Assembly (NCBI RefSeq): GCF_003012735.1
Contig: NZ_PXYI01000005.1
Span: forward strand, 310,001-374,000
Source of the DNA: Allosphingosinicella deserti
Lineage (GTDB): Bacteria > Pseudomonadota > Alphaproteobacteria > Sphingomonadales > Sphingomonadaceae
DNA: 64,000 nt
Reading direction: 5' to 3'
The notes under the pieces are model-generated. The model saw only the letters and a program-made list of their open reading frames with translations. It did not search any database and was not told the origin of the DNA. Both the position numbers and the translations under genes were made by a program. This document shows, in pieces, positions 34,481 to 44,200 of the stretch. Within the stretch, counting starts at the first letter, position 1. Every line of letters begins with the position of its first letter.

Positions 34481-37400
34481 TCACTTCGCGCCGGGCGACT
34501 CCACCAGCGTCAGCGGCACGCCCCCGCGGACCGTGCCGAGATTGACCAATTGCACCTGCTCCAGGCCGTTGCCGGAGCCGCCGTCGCTGGTCACCGCCAC
34601 CGCCAGCGTGTTCTTGCCGTTTGGATTGAGGATGCCGTTCGGGATCACGAACCTGCGCTGGGGGCCGACATGGGCGATGAACTGGCCCATGTTCCAGCCG
34701 TTGACGAACAGCAGGGCGCGATAGTTCACGGCCGATCGCGGCACCTCCGGATTGCCGATCGACAGCCCGAGCGAGGCGTCGTGCCCCTTCGGCACGGCGA
34801 GGTCGAAGGTGGTGCGGTACCAGGTCGTGCCGGGCAGTACCTGGGTCGCCGGCAGCCGTGCCTTGTCCCACTTGCCGTCGTCGAAGCCCGGCAGATGCCA
34901 GCCGCTGCGCTCGCCGAACAGGCCGCCAGTGTTCATCGGCCCGCGCACCTTGTCGGCGATCGCCTCGCCGCCCTTGTTGCCCTGAATCTTCCACGCGATC
35001 GGCACCGCGAAGCTCGGCCCGGATTGCGCCGACAGCGAGACCGAGACGAGGCCGCGCGGCTCCTTGTGGGCATCGTCGGCCTCGAGATCCCAATTGTGGC
35101 CGTTGTTGCGCACCATCACGGAGAGGACGTGCGGCCCGGCAAGGAGCGCCTCCGGCGGAAGATCGAATTCGGCGACGCCATGGGTCAGCGGGCGCGCCAT
35201 TCCGGACGGCAGCTCATGCTGGCCGACGAAGCGGCCGTCGAGCCACAGCTGGAGCATTCCGCTGCCGCCGGCGCCATAATGGAGCGCGATCTTGCGCGCC
35301 GCCGGTCCGCCCTCGAAACGGCCGCGATACCAGACGTCGCCATTGTGGAAATTGTAAGCCGACATGTCCATCACCGGCTGGCCGGTCGGCGGCTTGATCG
35401 TGGCGGCGGTGCCGCGCTTGTCGATCGCCTGCCAGGCGGCATCGTCGAAGTCGCGCTTCGCCTCGGGCGTCTCCTGCCCGACCCGCCATTCCAGCAAGGC
35501 GGGGAGTTCGACCTTCGCAGCGCCGGGCAGCGGCTTCTTCGACAGCCAGCTTCCGGATGCGCCGTGATCGCCCGAAACCTCGCGTCCGTTCCAGCGCAGG
35601 GTCTTGAAGCGTGGACCCCAGATTTCCAGCGTCGCCTCTTCGGCGACGTCGCCGCTGAGCGCAAGTTGTCCGCCGGAGAGGGTCGCGCTCCGCACCAGCG
35701 CGGGGCCGCGCGCCAGGATCGCACCGCCGGCCGTCTCCTGCCGCCAGAAGGCTGCGGCGACGTCTTCCTCGCCGATCAGCAGGTGGAGCGGCGGCCGGCC
35801 GCCGCCGGTGATGCGCAAGCGGATGAGCCCTTCGTGCCGATAGTTGAGGCGAAGATCGCCGGTCGCGGCATCGAAGACGTGCTCCGCGCTGCCTTCGGTC
35901 ACCTCGACCGCGGGCTGGCCGGTGAAGCGCAGGACCATCTCGCCGTCTTCGCCCTTGCGGCCGTAGAAGAGCGCCAGGTCGCCGGCGCCGTCCTTGATCC
36001 GGGTCTGGAGCTCGGAGGTCGAATAGACCAGACGGTGCGCGCCGAGATCGTGGGCGGCGATCAGCAATTTGGCGTCGAAGCCGTTGAGCCGAAGCGTGCC
36101 CGCCTGCGGGATTCTGTAGCGGCCGTCGGCTGTCTCGACTTCGAAAGTGAAGGCGTCGTCGCTGCGCGCGTTGGACGGCGCATGGGCGGCGAACAGCAGG
36201 TGGGCGCCGGTCTCGGCGTTGACATTGTGGTAGATGCGGACCTTGTCCGACGAGGCCTTGATCTCCGGTCCCTTGTCCATGCGGGCGAGGCTTGGAAAGC
36301 TCTGGATGAACTGGCCGAGCTGCTTCAGCTCCAGCGCCTTGGGACGAAGGTTGCGCGCCTCGTCGATCGCCGCGCCATAATCGTAGCTGGTGTAGACGAC
36401 CGGCGCCGGCTGCCACCCCCACGACGTCCCGCCGAAACCCATGTAAAAGCTCTGCGCGGTGATGCCGTTGGCGAGATTGGTACCGTAGAAGACGCGCTGG
36501 TAGCGCTTGCCGCGCTGGATCGCCGTGCAATCATAGGTGCCGTTGCTGCCCCAATAATCGAACCAGCCGCCGCCATATTCGGCCGCGAAGCCGGGCGTGT
36601 TCGGCGACGCGCTGGCGCCGCCCCTGGCGCCGCCCGGGCCGTACAGCCCCCAATCGGGCGCGAGGCCGCCATTGGTCGGCTTGGCGGCGACGTCGCAGCT
36701 GCCGCCGGGATAGCCGTCGAACGCATAAAGATCGGTCGGGCCCTTGATCGTGCCTTCGACCGGGCTCGAGGCCGGCACCCAGCGGCCGTTGCGGCCGATG
36801 TCGTTGTGGAAGATCGGCACGGTGACCCCGTCGGCACGCGCACGATCGTAGAGATGCTGCATGTAGCGCTGCTGCTCGGCATTGGTGAGCAGCAGCTCAT
36901 TCTCGATCTGGTGGAGGATGACGGTGCCCTTGCCGTCGCCATATTGGTGCTTGGCGATGATCTTGTTGATCCGGGTCAGCCATTCGTCGGCAGCCGCCAT
37001 ATATTCGGGCGCATCGGTGCGCGCCTTCGCGTTCTGCTTGACCAGCCAGCCGGGGAAGCCGCCGCGGCTGAGCTCCGCATTCACATAAGGGCCGGCGCGG
37101 GTGATGACGTACATCCCCTCGTCCGCAGCCATGTCGAGCAACGTGTCGACGTCCCGCACGCCGCTGAAATCGTACACGCCGGGCGCCGGCGAATGATAGC
37201 CCCAGGAGAAATAGAGCGCGACGGTGTTGAACCCGCTCGCCTTCATCTTCTGCAGGATGTCGCGCCACAGGCTCGGGCTCGGCAGGCGGTAATAATGGAA
37301 TTCCGACGACCAGATCACCGTCGGCTTGCCGTCGAGGATGATCGAATGGCGATCGAACGACACCTTGCCGAAGTCGCGCCGGGTGTCGGACGCGGCCGGT

Positions 37401-37516
37401 GCGGCGGCGGCGGTGACGGCCTGCACCGCTTGCGGAGCCGGCGTCTGAGCGAAAGCCGGCGCCGCGAGGAGCAAGGCTGCTCCACAAACCGAGGCCATGA
37501 GCCAGTTTCGCACCAT
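34481..37516 (-). CDS. GH35 beta-galactosidase, exported
   Basis: 1011 residues with a signal peptide at 1-23 (ending APAFA). The GH35 catalytic barrel starts at about residue 55 (RHSIILDGKPTVIWSSEFHYYR). The acid/base is expected in HQIENEL (E207) and the nucleophile in FAAEYGGGWFDYW (E313). Beta-sandwich domains follow, including jelly-roll segments near 650-990 (WYRGRF, WYRTTFD). It removes terminal beta-galactose, here probably from galactan or arabinogalactan side chains of rhamnogalacturonan-I, in the periplasm or at the outer membrane. AAGGAGAG precedes the ATG. It is separated by 173 bases and a hairpin from the GH28 operon and has a palindrome of its own upstream, so it is probably transcribed separately. 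Confidence 0.94.
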   Translation of the reverse strand: MVRNWLMASVCGAALLLAAPAFAQTPAPQAVQAVTAAAAPAASDTRRDFGKVSFDRHSIILDGKPTVIWSSEFHYYRLPSPSLWRDILQKMKASGFNTVALYFSWGYHSPAPGVYDFSGVRDVDTLLDMAADEGMYVITRAGPYVNAELSRGGFPGWLVKQNAKARTDAPEYMAAADEWLTRINKIIAKHQYGDGKGTVILHQIENELLLTNAEQQRYMQHLYDRARADGVTVPIFHNDIGRNGRWVPASSPVEGTIKGPTDLYAFDGYPGGSCDVAAKPTNGGLAPDWGLYGPGGARGGASASPNTPGFAAEYGGGWFDYWGSNGTYDCTAIQRGKRYQRVFYGTNLANGITAQSFYMGFGGTSWGWQPAPVVYTSYDYGAAIDEARNLRPKALELKQLGQFIQSFPSLARMDKGPEIKASSDKVRIYHNVNAETGAHLLFAAHAPSNARSDDAFTFEVETADGRYRIPQAGTLRLNGFDAKLLIAAHDLGAHRLVYSTSELQTRIKDGAGDLALFYGRKGEDGEMVLRFTGQPAVEVTEGSAEHVFDAATGDLRLNYRHEGLIRLRITGGGRPPLHLLIGEEDVAAAFWRQETAGGAILARGPALVRSATLSGGQLALSGDVAEEATLEIWGPRFKTLRWNGREVSGDHGASGSWLSKKPLPGAAKVELPALLEWRVGQETPEAKRDFDDAAWQAIDKRGTAATIKPPTGQPVMDMSAYNFHNGDVWYRGRFEGGPAARKIALHYGAGGSGMLQLWLDGRFVGQHELPSGMARPLTHGVAEFDLPPEALLAGPHVLSVMVRNNGHNWDLEADDAHKEPRGLVSVSLSAQSGPSFAVPIAWKIQGNKGGEAIADKVRGPMNTGGLFGERSGWHLPGFDDGKWDKARLPATQVLPGTTWYRTTFDLAVPKGHDASLGLSIGNPEVPRSAVNYRALLFVNGWNMGQFIAHVGPQRRFVIPNGILNPNGKNTLAVAVTSDGGSGNGLEQVQLVNLGTVRGGVPLTLVESPGAK

Positions 37517-37530
37517 TCGTCTCTCTCCTT

Positions 37531-37544
37531 ATGCCGATCGGCAT
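37531..37544. promoter_or_regulatory. Palindrome ATGCCGATCGGCAT upstream of GH35 gene
   Basis: A perfect 14-base inverted repeat 14 bases upstream of the beta-galactosidase start codon, next to the ribosome site. It does not resemble the two operator families found elsewhere in the window, so a third regulator could be involved. Confidence 0.4.
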
Positions 37545-37648
37545 CGATATGTCACACGTGCGTCCATGCTGAGGTCGCACCGTCGAGGCGGCGCATGGCA
37601 CGACCAGCATGAGCGCGCCAAGGTCTTTGCCCGCTTCGAACCGACCAA

Positions 37649-37676
37649 GATCCTCCGCACGAGCGGGGAGGATCTG
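37649..37676. repeat. Short CCTCC/GGAGG palindromic element
   Basis: AGATCCTCC...GGAGGATCT arms are related to the ends of the large inverted repeat at 34,316, probably a decayed copy. It lies just downstream of the GH28 stop and could end the receptor/PL22/CE12/GH28 transcript. Confidence 0.6.
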
Positions 37677-37689
37677 ATCCTCAGCGCTG

Positions 37690-39129
37690 TCACCTCTCCA
37701 CGACCTCCGCATCCTCGGTCACCAATGCCGGTCGCGCGTCGAGCGTGTCTGCCTCCAGGCGGACATTCTCCAGCGTCACCCGGCGCGCGTGCCGGACCCA
37801 CAATCCGAAGGCCGGCGTCACTCCGAACATGCTCGGCTCCGGATAGGCCTCCGCCAATACCGGCGGCGTTCGTGCCGCATCCGATCCGCTGCCGCCGCCC
37901 GCGTAGACGAACCGCACGTCGCGCAGGGTGACGTCCTCGATCGGGTGGCCCGGCAGCCCGGCGATCGTCGCGGCGAAGCGGGGATCGATCCCGGTGGCCT
38001 CGACGTCGCGGATCGAGACTTGCCGCAGCGCGCCGATGCCGATGCCCTCCGGACCGCGGCGGCGGTCGCCGAGGCGCAGGAACAGGGGCGCGGTGGTGAC
38101 CTCGTTCATGGTGATACCGCTGATCTCGACATGTTCGAGTACGCCGCCGTCGACCGTCTCGAGCGCGAGCCCGCGCGAACGCTCGAACCGGCAATCGCGA
38201 ATGACGATGTTGCGGAATCCGCCATTGGTCTCGGTGCCGAGCTTGATCCGTCCGGTCACCCGGTCGCGGTCGGGCGCGATCTCCTGCGTCCGGCCAAAGC
38301 GGCCGTCGAGCATCGTGCCGAGGTCGAAGCCGCTCACCGTGCAATTCTCGATGACGACATTCTCGGTCGCCATTCCGGCCCCAAGCGCAAAGCTGCTCTT
38401 CAGCACGATGGCGTCGTCATTGGGCGAATTGACCCGGCAATTGCGAACCCGCGCGTTGCGCACACAGTCGAGATCGATGCCGTCTCGATCGGTGTCGATG
38501 CGGAGATTGTCGATAGTGAGGCCATCGACGCCGGTGGCGAGGATCGCAAAATGGCCACCCTTCCAGATGGTGAAGTCGCGCAGCGCGACGCCGCGGCAAT
38601 CCTTGAGCGCGATCGCCTTGTTGCCGAGCCCGTTCATGCTCTCGGCATCTGGCTCCAGGGCGCGGATCTCGGCCGCGCTCATCCCGTTCATCGACAGCGG
38701 CCGCTCGCCGGTCTGCTTGCGCCAGCGTGCGCCGGGGCCGTCGCGGGTGAGGCCGATGCCTTCGATGCGCCCGCGGCCGAGGATGGCAATGCCGTCCAGC
38801 CCCTCGCCCCAGATCAGGCTGTTGTGCCAATGGCTGTGGCCGAAATCCTGGTAGAGCTGATCCGGCCCGTCTTCGGGCGGGTCGTAGGCGCCGGGATGGC
38901 GCGCCGGATCGGCCGCCTCGATCACCGCTTCGTCTGAAAGCAGCAAGGCGATCCCGCTCGCCAGCCTTATCGAGAAGCAGAGGAAACGGCCGGCCGGAAA
39001 CAGCACGGTTCCGCCGCCTTTGGCCGCGGCGGCCGCGATCGCGCGATTGACCGCCTCAGTGTCGAGCGTTCTCCCGTCGCCGCGTGCTCCATAGTCGCGG
39101 ACGTCGAACAGCGGCGTGCTCAACGGCAC
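37690..39129 (-). CDS. GH28 family glycosidase (polygalacturonase or rhamnogalacturonan-active)
   Basis: 479 residues, right-handed beta-helix with an N-terminal FDVRDYGARGDG motif (8-19) typical of GH28. The catalytic landmarks are present in modified form: DGIDLD for the usual NTD region, SPNDDAIVLKS for the DD pair, and GRIKLGTETNGG for the RIK motif. GH28 enzymes hydrolyse alpha-galacturonide bonds; the branch with DGIDLD acts mostly in exo fashion on oligomers. No signal peptide is found although its operon partners have one; the ATG at 39129 overlaps the acetylesterase stop by 10 bases. It may act in the cytoplasm on imported oligosaccharides, or be exported by another route. Confidence 0.9.
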   Translation of the reverse strand: MPLSTPLFDVRDYGARGDGRTLDTEAVNRAIAAAAAKGGGTVLFPAGRFLCFSIRLASGIALLLSDEAVIEAADPARHPGAYDPPEDGPDQLYQDFGHSHWHNSLIWGEGLDGIAILGRGRIEGIGLTRDGPGARWRKQTGERPLSMNGMSAAEIRALEPDAESMNGLGNKAIALKDCRGVALRDFTIWKGGHFAILATGVDGLTIDNLRIDTDRDGIDLDCVRNARVRNCRVNSPNDDAIVLKSSFALGAGMATENVVIENCTVSGFDLGTMLDGRFGRTQEIAPDRDRVTGRIKLGTETNGGFRNIVIRDCRFERSRGLALETVDGGVLEHVEISGITMNEVTTAPLFLRLGDRRRGPEGIGIGALRQVSIRDVEATGIDPRFAATIAGLPGHPIEDVTLRDVRFVYAGGGSGSDAARTPPVLAEAYPEPSMFGVTPAFGLWVRHARRVTLENVRLEADTLDARPALVTEDAEVVER

Positions 39130-39917
39130 TCCGCCCGGCCGAGCGGCGCATCGCGGTGGAGGTCCGGCCGTGCCGCCAGAATGTGCGCCGAAATCGGAAG
39201 GCTCAACGCCTTGAGATCCCGCGCGACGATCTCGGCGATGCCGCGGGCGCCGAGCTCGCTGAAATGGGTGTCGTCGGCGATGCCGTTGGGGAAAGCGGGC
39301 AGCTTCTCCTCGGCTGCGTGATGAAGGTAATATCGCTTCGATCCGTCTTCGCCCGCCGCCTGCACCCAGGCACCGGACTCCCGCTCAAGATCGATCAAAG
39401 CCACGCTAAGCTCGGCGGCAAGCCCGCGCATCGTATCGGACCAGGGCGTGAAATCCGCGACGATCCGGCCCTCCTTCCAGTTGCGCCGGGTGACCGGCGT
39501 GACCAGCACCGGCTGCGCGCCCGCGGACTTGGCGACGGCGATCATGCGCGCGAGGTTGGTCCGGTAGGCGCCCAGCGGATCGGCATAGCGCTCGATCTTG
39601 ACCATGTTGGCGTCATTGTGGCCGAACTGGATCAGCAGGGTGTCGCCGGCCTGGATCTCCTGTGCGATCCGCTCGAGCCTTTTCTCGCCGATGAAGGTGC
39701 GGGTGCTGCGCCCGCCGACAGCATGGTTTCGTACTTTGGTCGTGCCGTCGAGCGCGCAGCCGAGGAACTGGCCCCAGCCCGATTGCGGGTAGCGATGTGC
39801 GGCGTAATCGGCGGCGGTGGAGTCGCCCGCGATGTGGATCGTCGCCGCGCCTGCCGGCAGGGCAGGCGCGATGACCGCTGCGACGAGGGCACCGAGAAAG
39901 GTCCCGCCACGCCTCAT
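39120..39917 (-). CDS. Rhamnogalacturonan acetylesterase-like SGNH hydrolase (CE12 type)
   Basis: 265 residues from the ATG at 39917, which overlaps the PL22 stop (ATGA) and begins a signal peptide (RRGGTFLGALVAAVIAPALPAGA). The SGNH blocks are intact: IHIAGDSTAAD with the nucleophile Ser, NHAVGGRST with Gly, FGHNDAN with Asn, and DDTHFSELGA with the Asp/His pair. This is the CE12 pattern. The enzyme removes O-acetyl groups from galacturonic acid in rhamnogalacturonan or pectin, clearing the backbone for lyases. It sits between oligogalacturonate lyase and GH28 in a coupled operon. Confidence 0.92.
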   Translation of the reverse strand: MRRGGTFLGALVAAVIAPALPAGAATIHIAGDSTAADYAAHRYPQSGWGQFLGCALDGTTKVRNHAVGGRSTRTFIGEKRLERIAQEIQAGDTLLIQFGHNDANMVKIERYADPLGAYRTNLARMIAVAKSAGAQPVLVTPVTRRNWKEGRIVADFTPWSDTMRGLAAELSVALIDLERESGAWVQAAGEDGSKRYYLHHAAEEKLPAFPNGIADDTHFSELGARGIAEIVARDLKALSLPISAHILAARPDLHRDAPLGRAECR

Positions 39918-41236
39918 TGCGCCGCCGCCTTGGCGAGCTCTACCGCATAAACGTGGTTCGCACCTTCCATGTTCGATCGGAACACCACCCATTTCCGGTC
40001 CGGGGTGAAGGTCATGTTCGGCTCCAGCCGGTAATCGTGCTTGCGCATGTCGACGAGCTTTTCGGGCTCCAGAAGCCCCGGCGAAATCAGCGATTCCGAT
40101 CCCGGTGCGTGGATCCCGGCGACGTCCGGAATGTCGCGGGGGTGGAAGAGGTAGAGATATTTGCCGTCAGGCGCGTGGGCGACCATCTCGCTGTCGCCGC
40201 CGTCACCGGAGAAGAGTTTCAAATCGGGCGACTGGTTGAAGTGAACCGACCATTCATTGCGCTCGAGATGATACCATTTTCGCTTGCCGCTCGAGAGCTC
40301 ATAACCGGCGAGCCAGAATTTCTCGCCGCGCGGCGTCTGCAGATCGTACCAGATGGTCTTGCCGTCGGGCGAGAAGAATTCGTGCCCGGCAATCTCCATG
40401 TTCATCGTGCGGGTGTGGATCTTGGTCTTCTGGCTGCCGTCGGTGCGGATCGTCCAGATCCGGTCGACCTTGTGCCACGGCCCCTCGTGGCAATACATGA
40501 TGAGGTTCGGATCGGTCGGCGAGAATTGGATATGATTCAGCCAGTCGGTCGATGCGGTGACGACGCGGCGCTGGCCGGTCTTCACGTCGATCGTGAAGAT
40601 CTCCATTGGTATCTTCGCCTCGAGCCGCTCGTTGAGCCGCACTTCCTTGGCCTCCGCGAAGGTCAGCGGCTTGCCGTCGGCGCCGGTCGCAGCATATTCG
40701 GCCTGGCCGAACGTCATCCGTGTCTGATCGCGGTCGCGAACTTGGGCGGCGGCGGGCTGGAGCGGCGGATCGCGCTCCGCCCATTGCGCGAGCAACAGGC
40801 TCTCGTCGGCATTGATCGATCCGATCGTGCCGCTCTTCAGGTCGGCGATTCTGCGCGTCTTGCCGGTATCGATGTCGGCCGCCCAGATCGTCGAGGCGCC
40901 GCCGTCGCCGGTCCGCGTCGCATAATAAGCCGTGCGCGTCTTGCGGCCGGTGAACAGCAATTGCAGCCGCTCGCCCTTGACCAGCGGAGTCACTCTCCAG
41001 CTTTGCAGATCGACGGTCGCGATCCCGCTCGGCACCGACACGACCATCTTGTCGCCCTGCGGCGTATAGCTGTTCTGGTGGAAATAAAGGCTTGCGGTGC
41101 CGGGGACGTCCGAAATGCGGACGATCCTGTGGCCGGTCAGCGCGTCGACCCATTCACGCGGTCCCGTGGCCGCGGCGGGCGCGGCGGCGACCGGCGCCGA
41201 GAACAACAAGGCCGCGATCAGCAAGGCTGCTTTCAT
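39914..41236 (-). CDS. PL22 oligogalacturonate lyase, exported
   Basis: 440 residues from the ATG at 41236, chosen because GGAGAG lies just before it and a signal peptide (KAALLIAALLFSAPVAAAPA) starts there; an ATG six codons earlier is possible. The seven-bladed propeller of PL22 is seen in repeated blades, with WLNHIQFSPTDP near 250, IAGHEFFSPDG near 298, SVHFNQSPDLK near 350 and FTPDRKWVVFRS near 420; His residues in these blades would bind Mn2+. It cleaves short oligogalacturonides to 5-keto-4-deoxyuronate. Enteric Ogl is cytoplasmic, but this copy has a signal peptide, placing the reaction in the periplasm. It follows a TonB receptor by 20 bases and overlaps the acetylesterase. Confidence 0.93.
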   Translation of the reverse strand: MKAALLIAALLFSAPVAAAPAAATGPREWVDALTGHRIVRISDVPGTASLYFHQNSYTPQGDKMVVSVPSGIATVDLQSWRVTPLVKGERLQLLFTGRKTRTAYYATRTGDGGASTIWAADIDTGKTRRIADLKSGTIGSINADESLLLAQWAERDPPLQPAAAQVRDRDQTRMTFGQAEYAATGADGKPLTFAEAKEVRLNERLEAKIPMEIFTIDVKTGQRRVVTASTDWLNHIQFSPTDPNLIMYCHEGPWHKVDRIWTIRTDGSQKTKIHTRTMNMEIAGHEFFSPDGKTIWYDLQTPRGEKFWLAGYELSSGKRKWYHLERNEWSVHFNQSPDLKLFSGDGGDSEMVAHAPDGKYLYLFHPRDIPDVAGIHAPGSESLISPGLLEPEKLVDMRKHDYRLEPNMTFTPDRKWVVFRSNMEGANHVYAVELAKAAAQ

Positions 41237-41256
41237 CTTTCTCTCCAAAGCCATGA

Positions 41257-44200
41257 TCAGTAGCGCACCCGTACGCCGACGAAGAACTGCCGACCGGTCT
41301 TGCTGAACACCTGCTGGTCGCGGATGGTCTTGCCGTCCCAGAAGTCGGTCGGCTGGTCGGTGAGGTTCAGCATGTCGATGTTGAGGCCGATATTGGGCGT
41401 GATGTCGTACGAGATCGACGCATCGAGATTGAAGGTGGAATAGGATCCGGTCGCGTCGGGCAGCCCGGCGCGGAGCGGCACCTGGCGCAGATACTGGCTG
41501 CGATAGGCGCCGGACACGCGCGCCGAGAAGCCGCCGGCTTCGTAATAGAGCGTGGCGTTCACCGAGTTTGGCGACACGTTGACCAGTTCGTCCTGGAGCA
41601 CCGGGCCGGTGCGGTTGGCGGTCAGGAAATAGGTAATCTTCGAATCGATGTGGGTGTAATTGATCAGCGCGCCGAAATTCTTGAGGAAGCCGGGCAGGAA
41701 GGTGAACGGCTGCTGGTAGTTGATCTCGATGCCGCGGATCGTGCCGCCTTCGGTCGACTGGAAGTTGGTGATGTTGATCGGCGTGTTGGGATCGGTCCCG
41801 GCCGGGAAGGCGGACGACGGAATGCCACTTTCGCGGACCGTCGTCTGGGTGAGCAATTGCTGCGCGAAGCTCTTGAGCTTCTTCTGGAAGACGGCCGCGG
41901 AGAGCACCGCGCCCTTCTGGAAGTACCATTCGATGCCGGCATCCAGATTGGTCGATCGGAACGGCGTCAGATTGGGATTGCCGACCGTCGAGGTGAACAA
42001 ATTTCCGGTCGTGCTGACCGCGCCGCCCGGCGTCAGATTGCCGAGGGCGGGCCGCGACAGCGCCTTGGCGGCGGCGGCGCGGAGGATCAGATCGGGCCCG
42101 ATCTCGAGCGCGAGATTGGCCGCCGGTAGGAAGTCCTCGTAGGTCCGCCGCGCCTCGACGATCGGCAGCGTCGCCGAAATGTAGCCGGTCGAATATTGCC
42201 TCGTATGGGCATAGCGCGCGCCGACATTGCCGCGCAGAATCAGCTCGCCGCCGAGCGGGAAATTGAAGTCGAGCTGCGCATAGGGGCTGTTGTCGGTCTC
42301 GCGGACGAAGCGGTTGTTGCCGAGCGCGGCAGCGGTGCCGATGCGGAAGTCGCCCAGTGCGTTCACGCAGTTGCAATTGTAATCGTAGACCTGCTCGAAC
42401 GCATCGATGTCGGGCACGATGAAGCTGGTGGTCGAACCGGCAGGCAGGTTCAGGCCGCGGCCGAAATCGTCGATCGCGTTGCTCAGATCGCCGACGGTGA
42501 CGCCGGCCGGCAGCGGCGCGTTGATGATCGTCGAGGTCAGCCGCGATACGCTTTCCGTCGCGAAGGTGAAGCGCTTGTAGGCATAGCCGATCTTGCCGGT
42601 CAGCCGATCGTTGAACTCCCACTGGAAGTCGATCTTGCCGTTTCGGAACTTGTTGTCGACGCGCTGGCGCTGGACGCGGATGTCGGAATAGCCGTTGATG
42701 AAATTCCAATTGGCAGGATCGGAGGCGTCGAAGCCGAAGTCCAGCAGCGGCCGCTTCTTGTCCTCGCGGGAATCGTAGACGAAGCCGTCGCTGTCCAGCC
42801 GGTCGAGCGAGATCAGGGTGAATTCCGGCACCTTGAACAGCGATCGCGACTGGCCGATCAGCAGGTTGAGCTGGCCCTTGTCGCCGATGTCCTGCCGCAA
42901 GGTGGCGGAGACCTGATAGAAGTGGGTTTCCGATCGCTCGTAGCCGTTGGTCATCCGGAAATCGGTATCGTCGAACACGCCGTAACGGAGCAGCCCGCTG
43001 TCATCGACCTCGGCCTCGCGGATCTTCATGTTCGGGCGTCCGGTGGCCTGCGCCGCAGTGAGGCTGCCCGCGGCCGCGCCGTTGCCGCGGTTGAAGCTGA
43101 TCGGGTTGGTGGCGTAATCGTTCTTGCGCTGATCGTAGCGCGAATAGGCTCCGTCGACCGTGAGCAGGGTGCTGTCGCTCGGCTGCCACTGAACGGCGGC
43201 GGTGAGCCCCAGCCGTTTCTGGCGATTGACGAAGCGGCCGTAGCCGGGGAGGCGGGGGACGAACACGCCGGCGCGTGCGACTTCGGCATAGGCCTCGGGC
43301 GTCGAACCGCGCACCGCGCCCGGCGCTGGCGTGCAATTGGGGGTGAACGGCGCGGTGGTGACCAAAGTGTTGATCGGGGTCACCGATGCCCCCGGCACCA
43401 CCGGACAGAAGCCTTGCTGCGATTCCCAGAAATCGGACAACGCGGTGTTCGAATAGGCTTCCTCCTCGACCGTCCGCTCGGAATAGGCGCCGGAGACCAG
43501 CACGCCGATCGTGTCGTTGGCGAAGGTGTCGCTGATCAAGGCGGCGATGCGCGGCTGCAGATGCTTGCCCATCTCGTAATAGGCACCCTGCAGCGAGGCG
43601 GCGGCGCGAAGCCCCTTCTTGTCGAACGGACGCGCGGTCTGCAGGTCGACGGTGGCGCCGAGCGAGCCTTCGTCGACCTCGGCCGACTGCGACTTGCGTA
43701 CGACGATCGAGTTGAACAGCTCCGAGGCGAACAGGCTGAAATCGAAGCCGCGGCCGCGGTTGATCGTCGATCCGAGGGTCGAGCCGGTGGTGGCCGAGAT
43801 CGCCTCCAACCCGTTCAGCCGCACCCGCGAGAAATCGCCGCCAAGACCCCGCACTGTGATGTTGCGGCCCTCGCCGGCGTCGCGCTCGATCGCGATCCCC
43901 GGAACGCGTTGCAGCGATTCCGCGACATTGGCATCGGGGAAGTCGGCAATGTCCTGCGCATTGATGACGTCGACGATGTCGTTCGAATTGCGCTTCGCGG
44001 TGAGCGCGCTCTGCAAGGCGCCGCGCAGACCGGTGACGATGATCTCCTGATCGCCGGCGGTGGCGGCCGGCTGCGCCTCGGCGGCGTTCGGCTGCCCCGT
44101 TGCCTCGACGGCGGTCGTAGCGGCCGGGGGACCAGTCTCCGGCGCCGTCGGGGCGGCGCCCTGCTGCGCATGGGCCATCGACGGCAGCGCCGCGCACGCA

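Noticed and set aside
34439-37612. A 1057-codon open frame antisense to the GH35 gene
   Set aside because: Its composition is typical of a shadow frame in GC-rich DNA, while the opposite strand encodes a clear GH35 enzyme with signal peptide and catalytic residues. The same applies to long frames antisense to the receptors, PL11, PL26-like, GntP and alternative oxidase genes.
39914-42709. A 931-residue version of the PL22 lyase
   Set aside because: The N-terminal ~490 residues are a frame shadow of the TonB receptor; the real start has a ribosome site and signal peptide at 41236.
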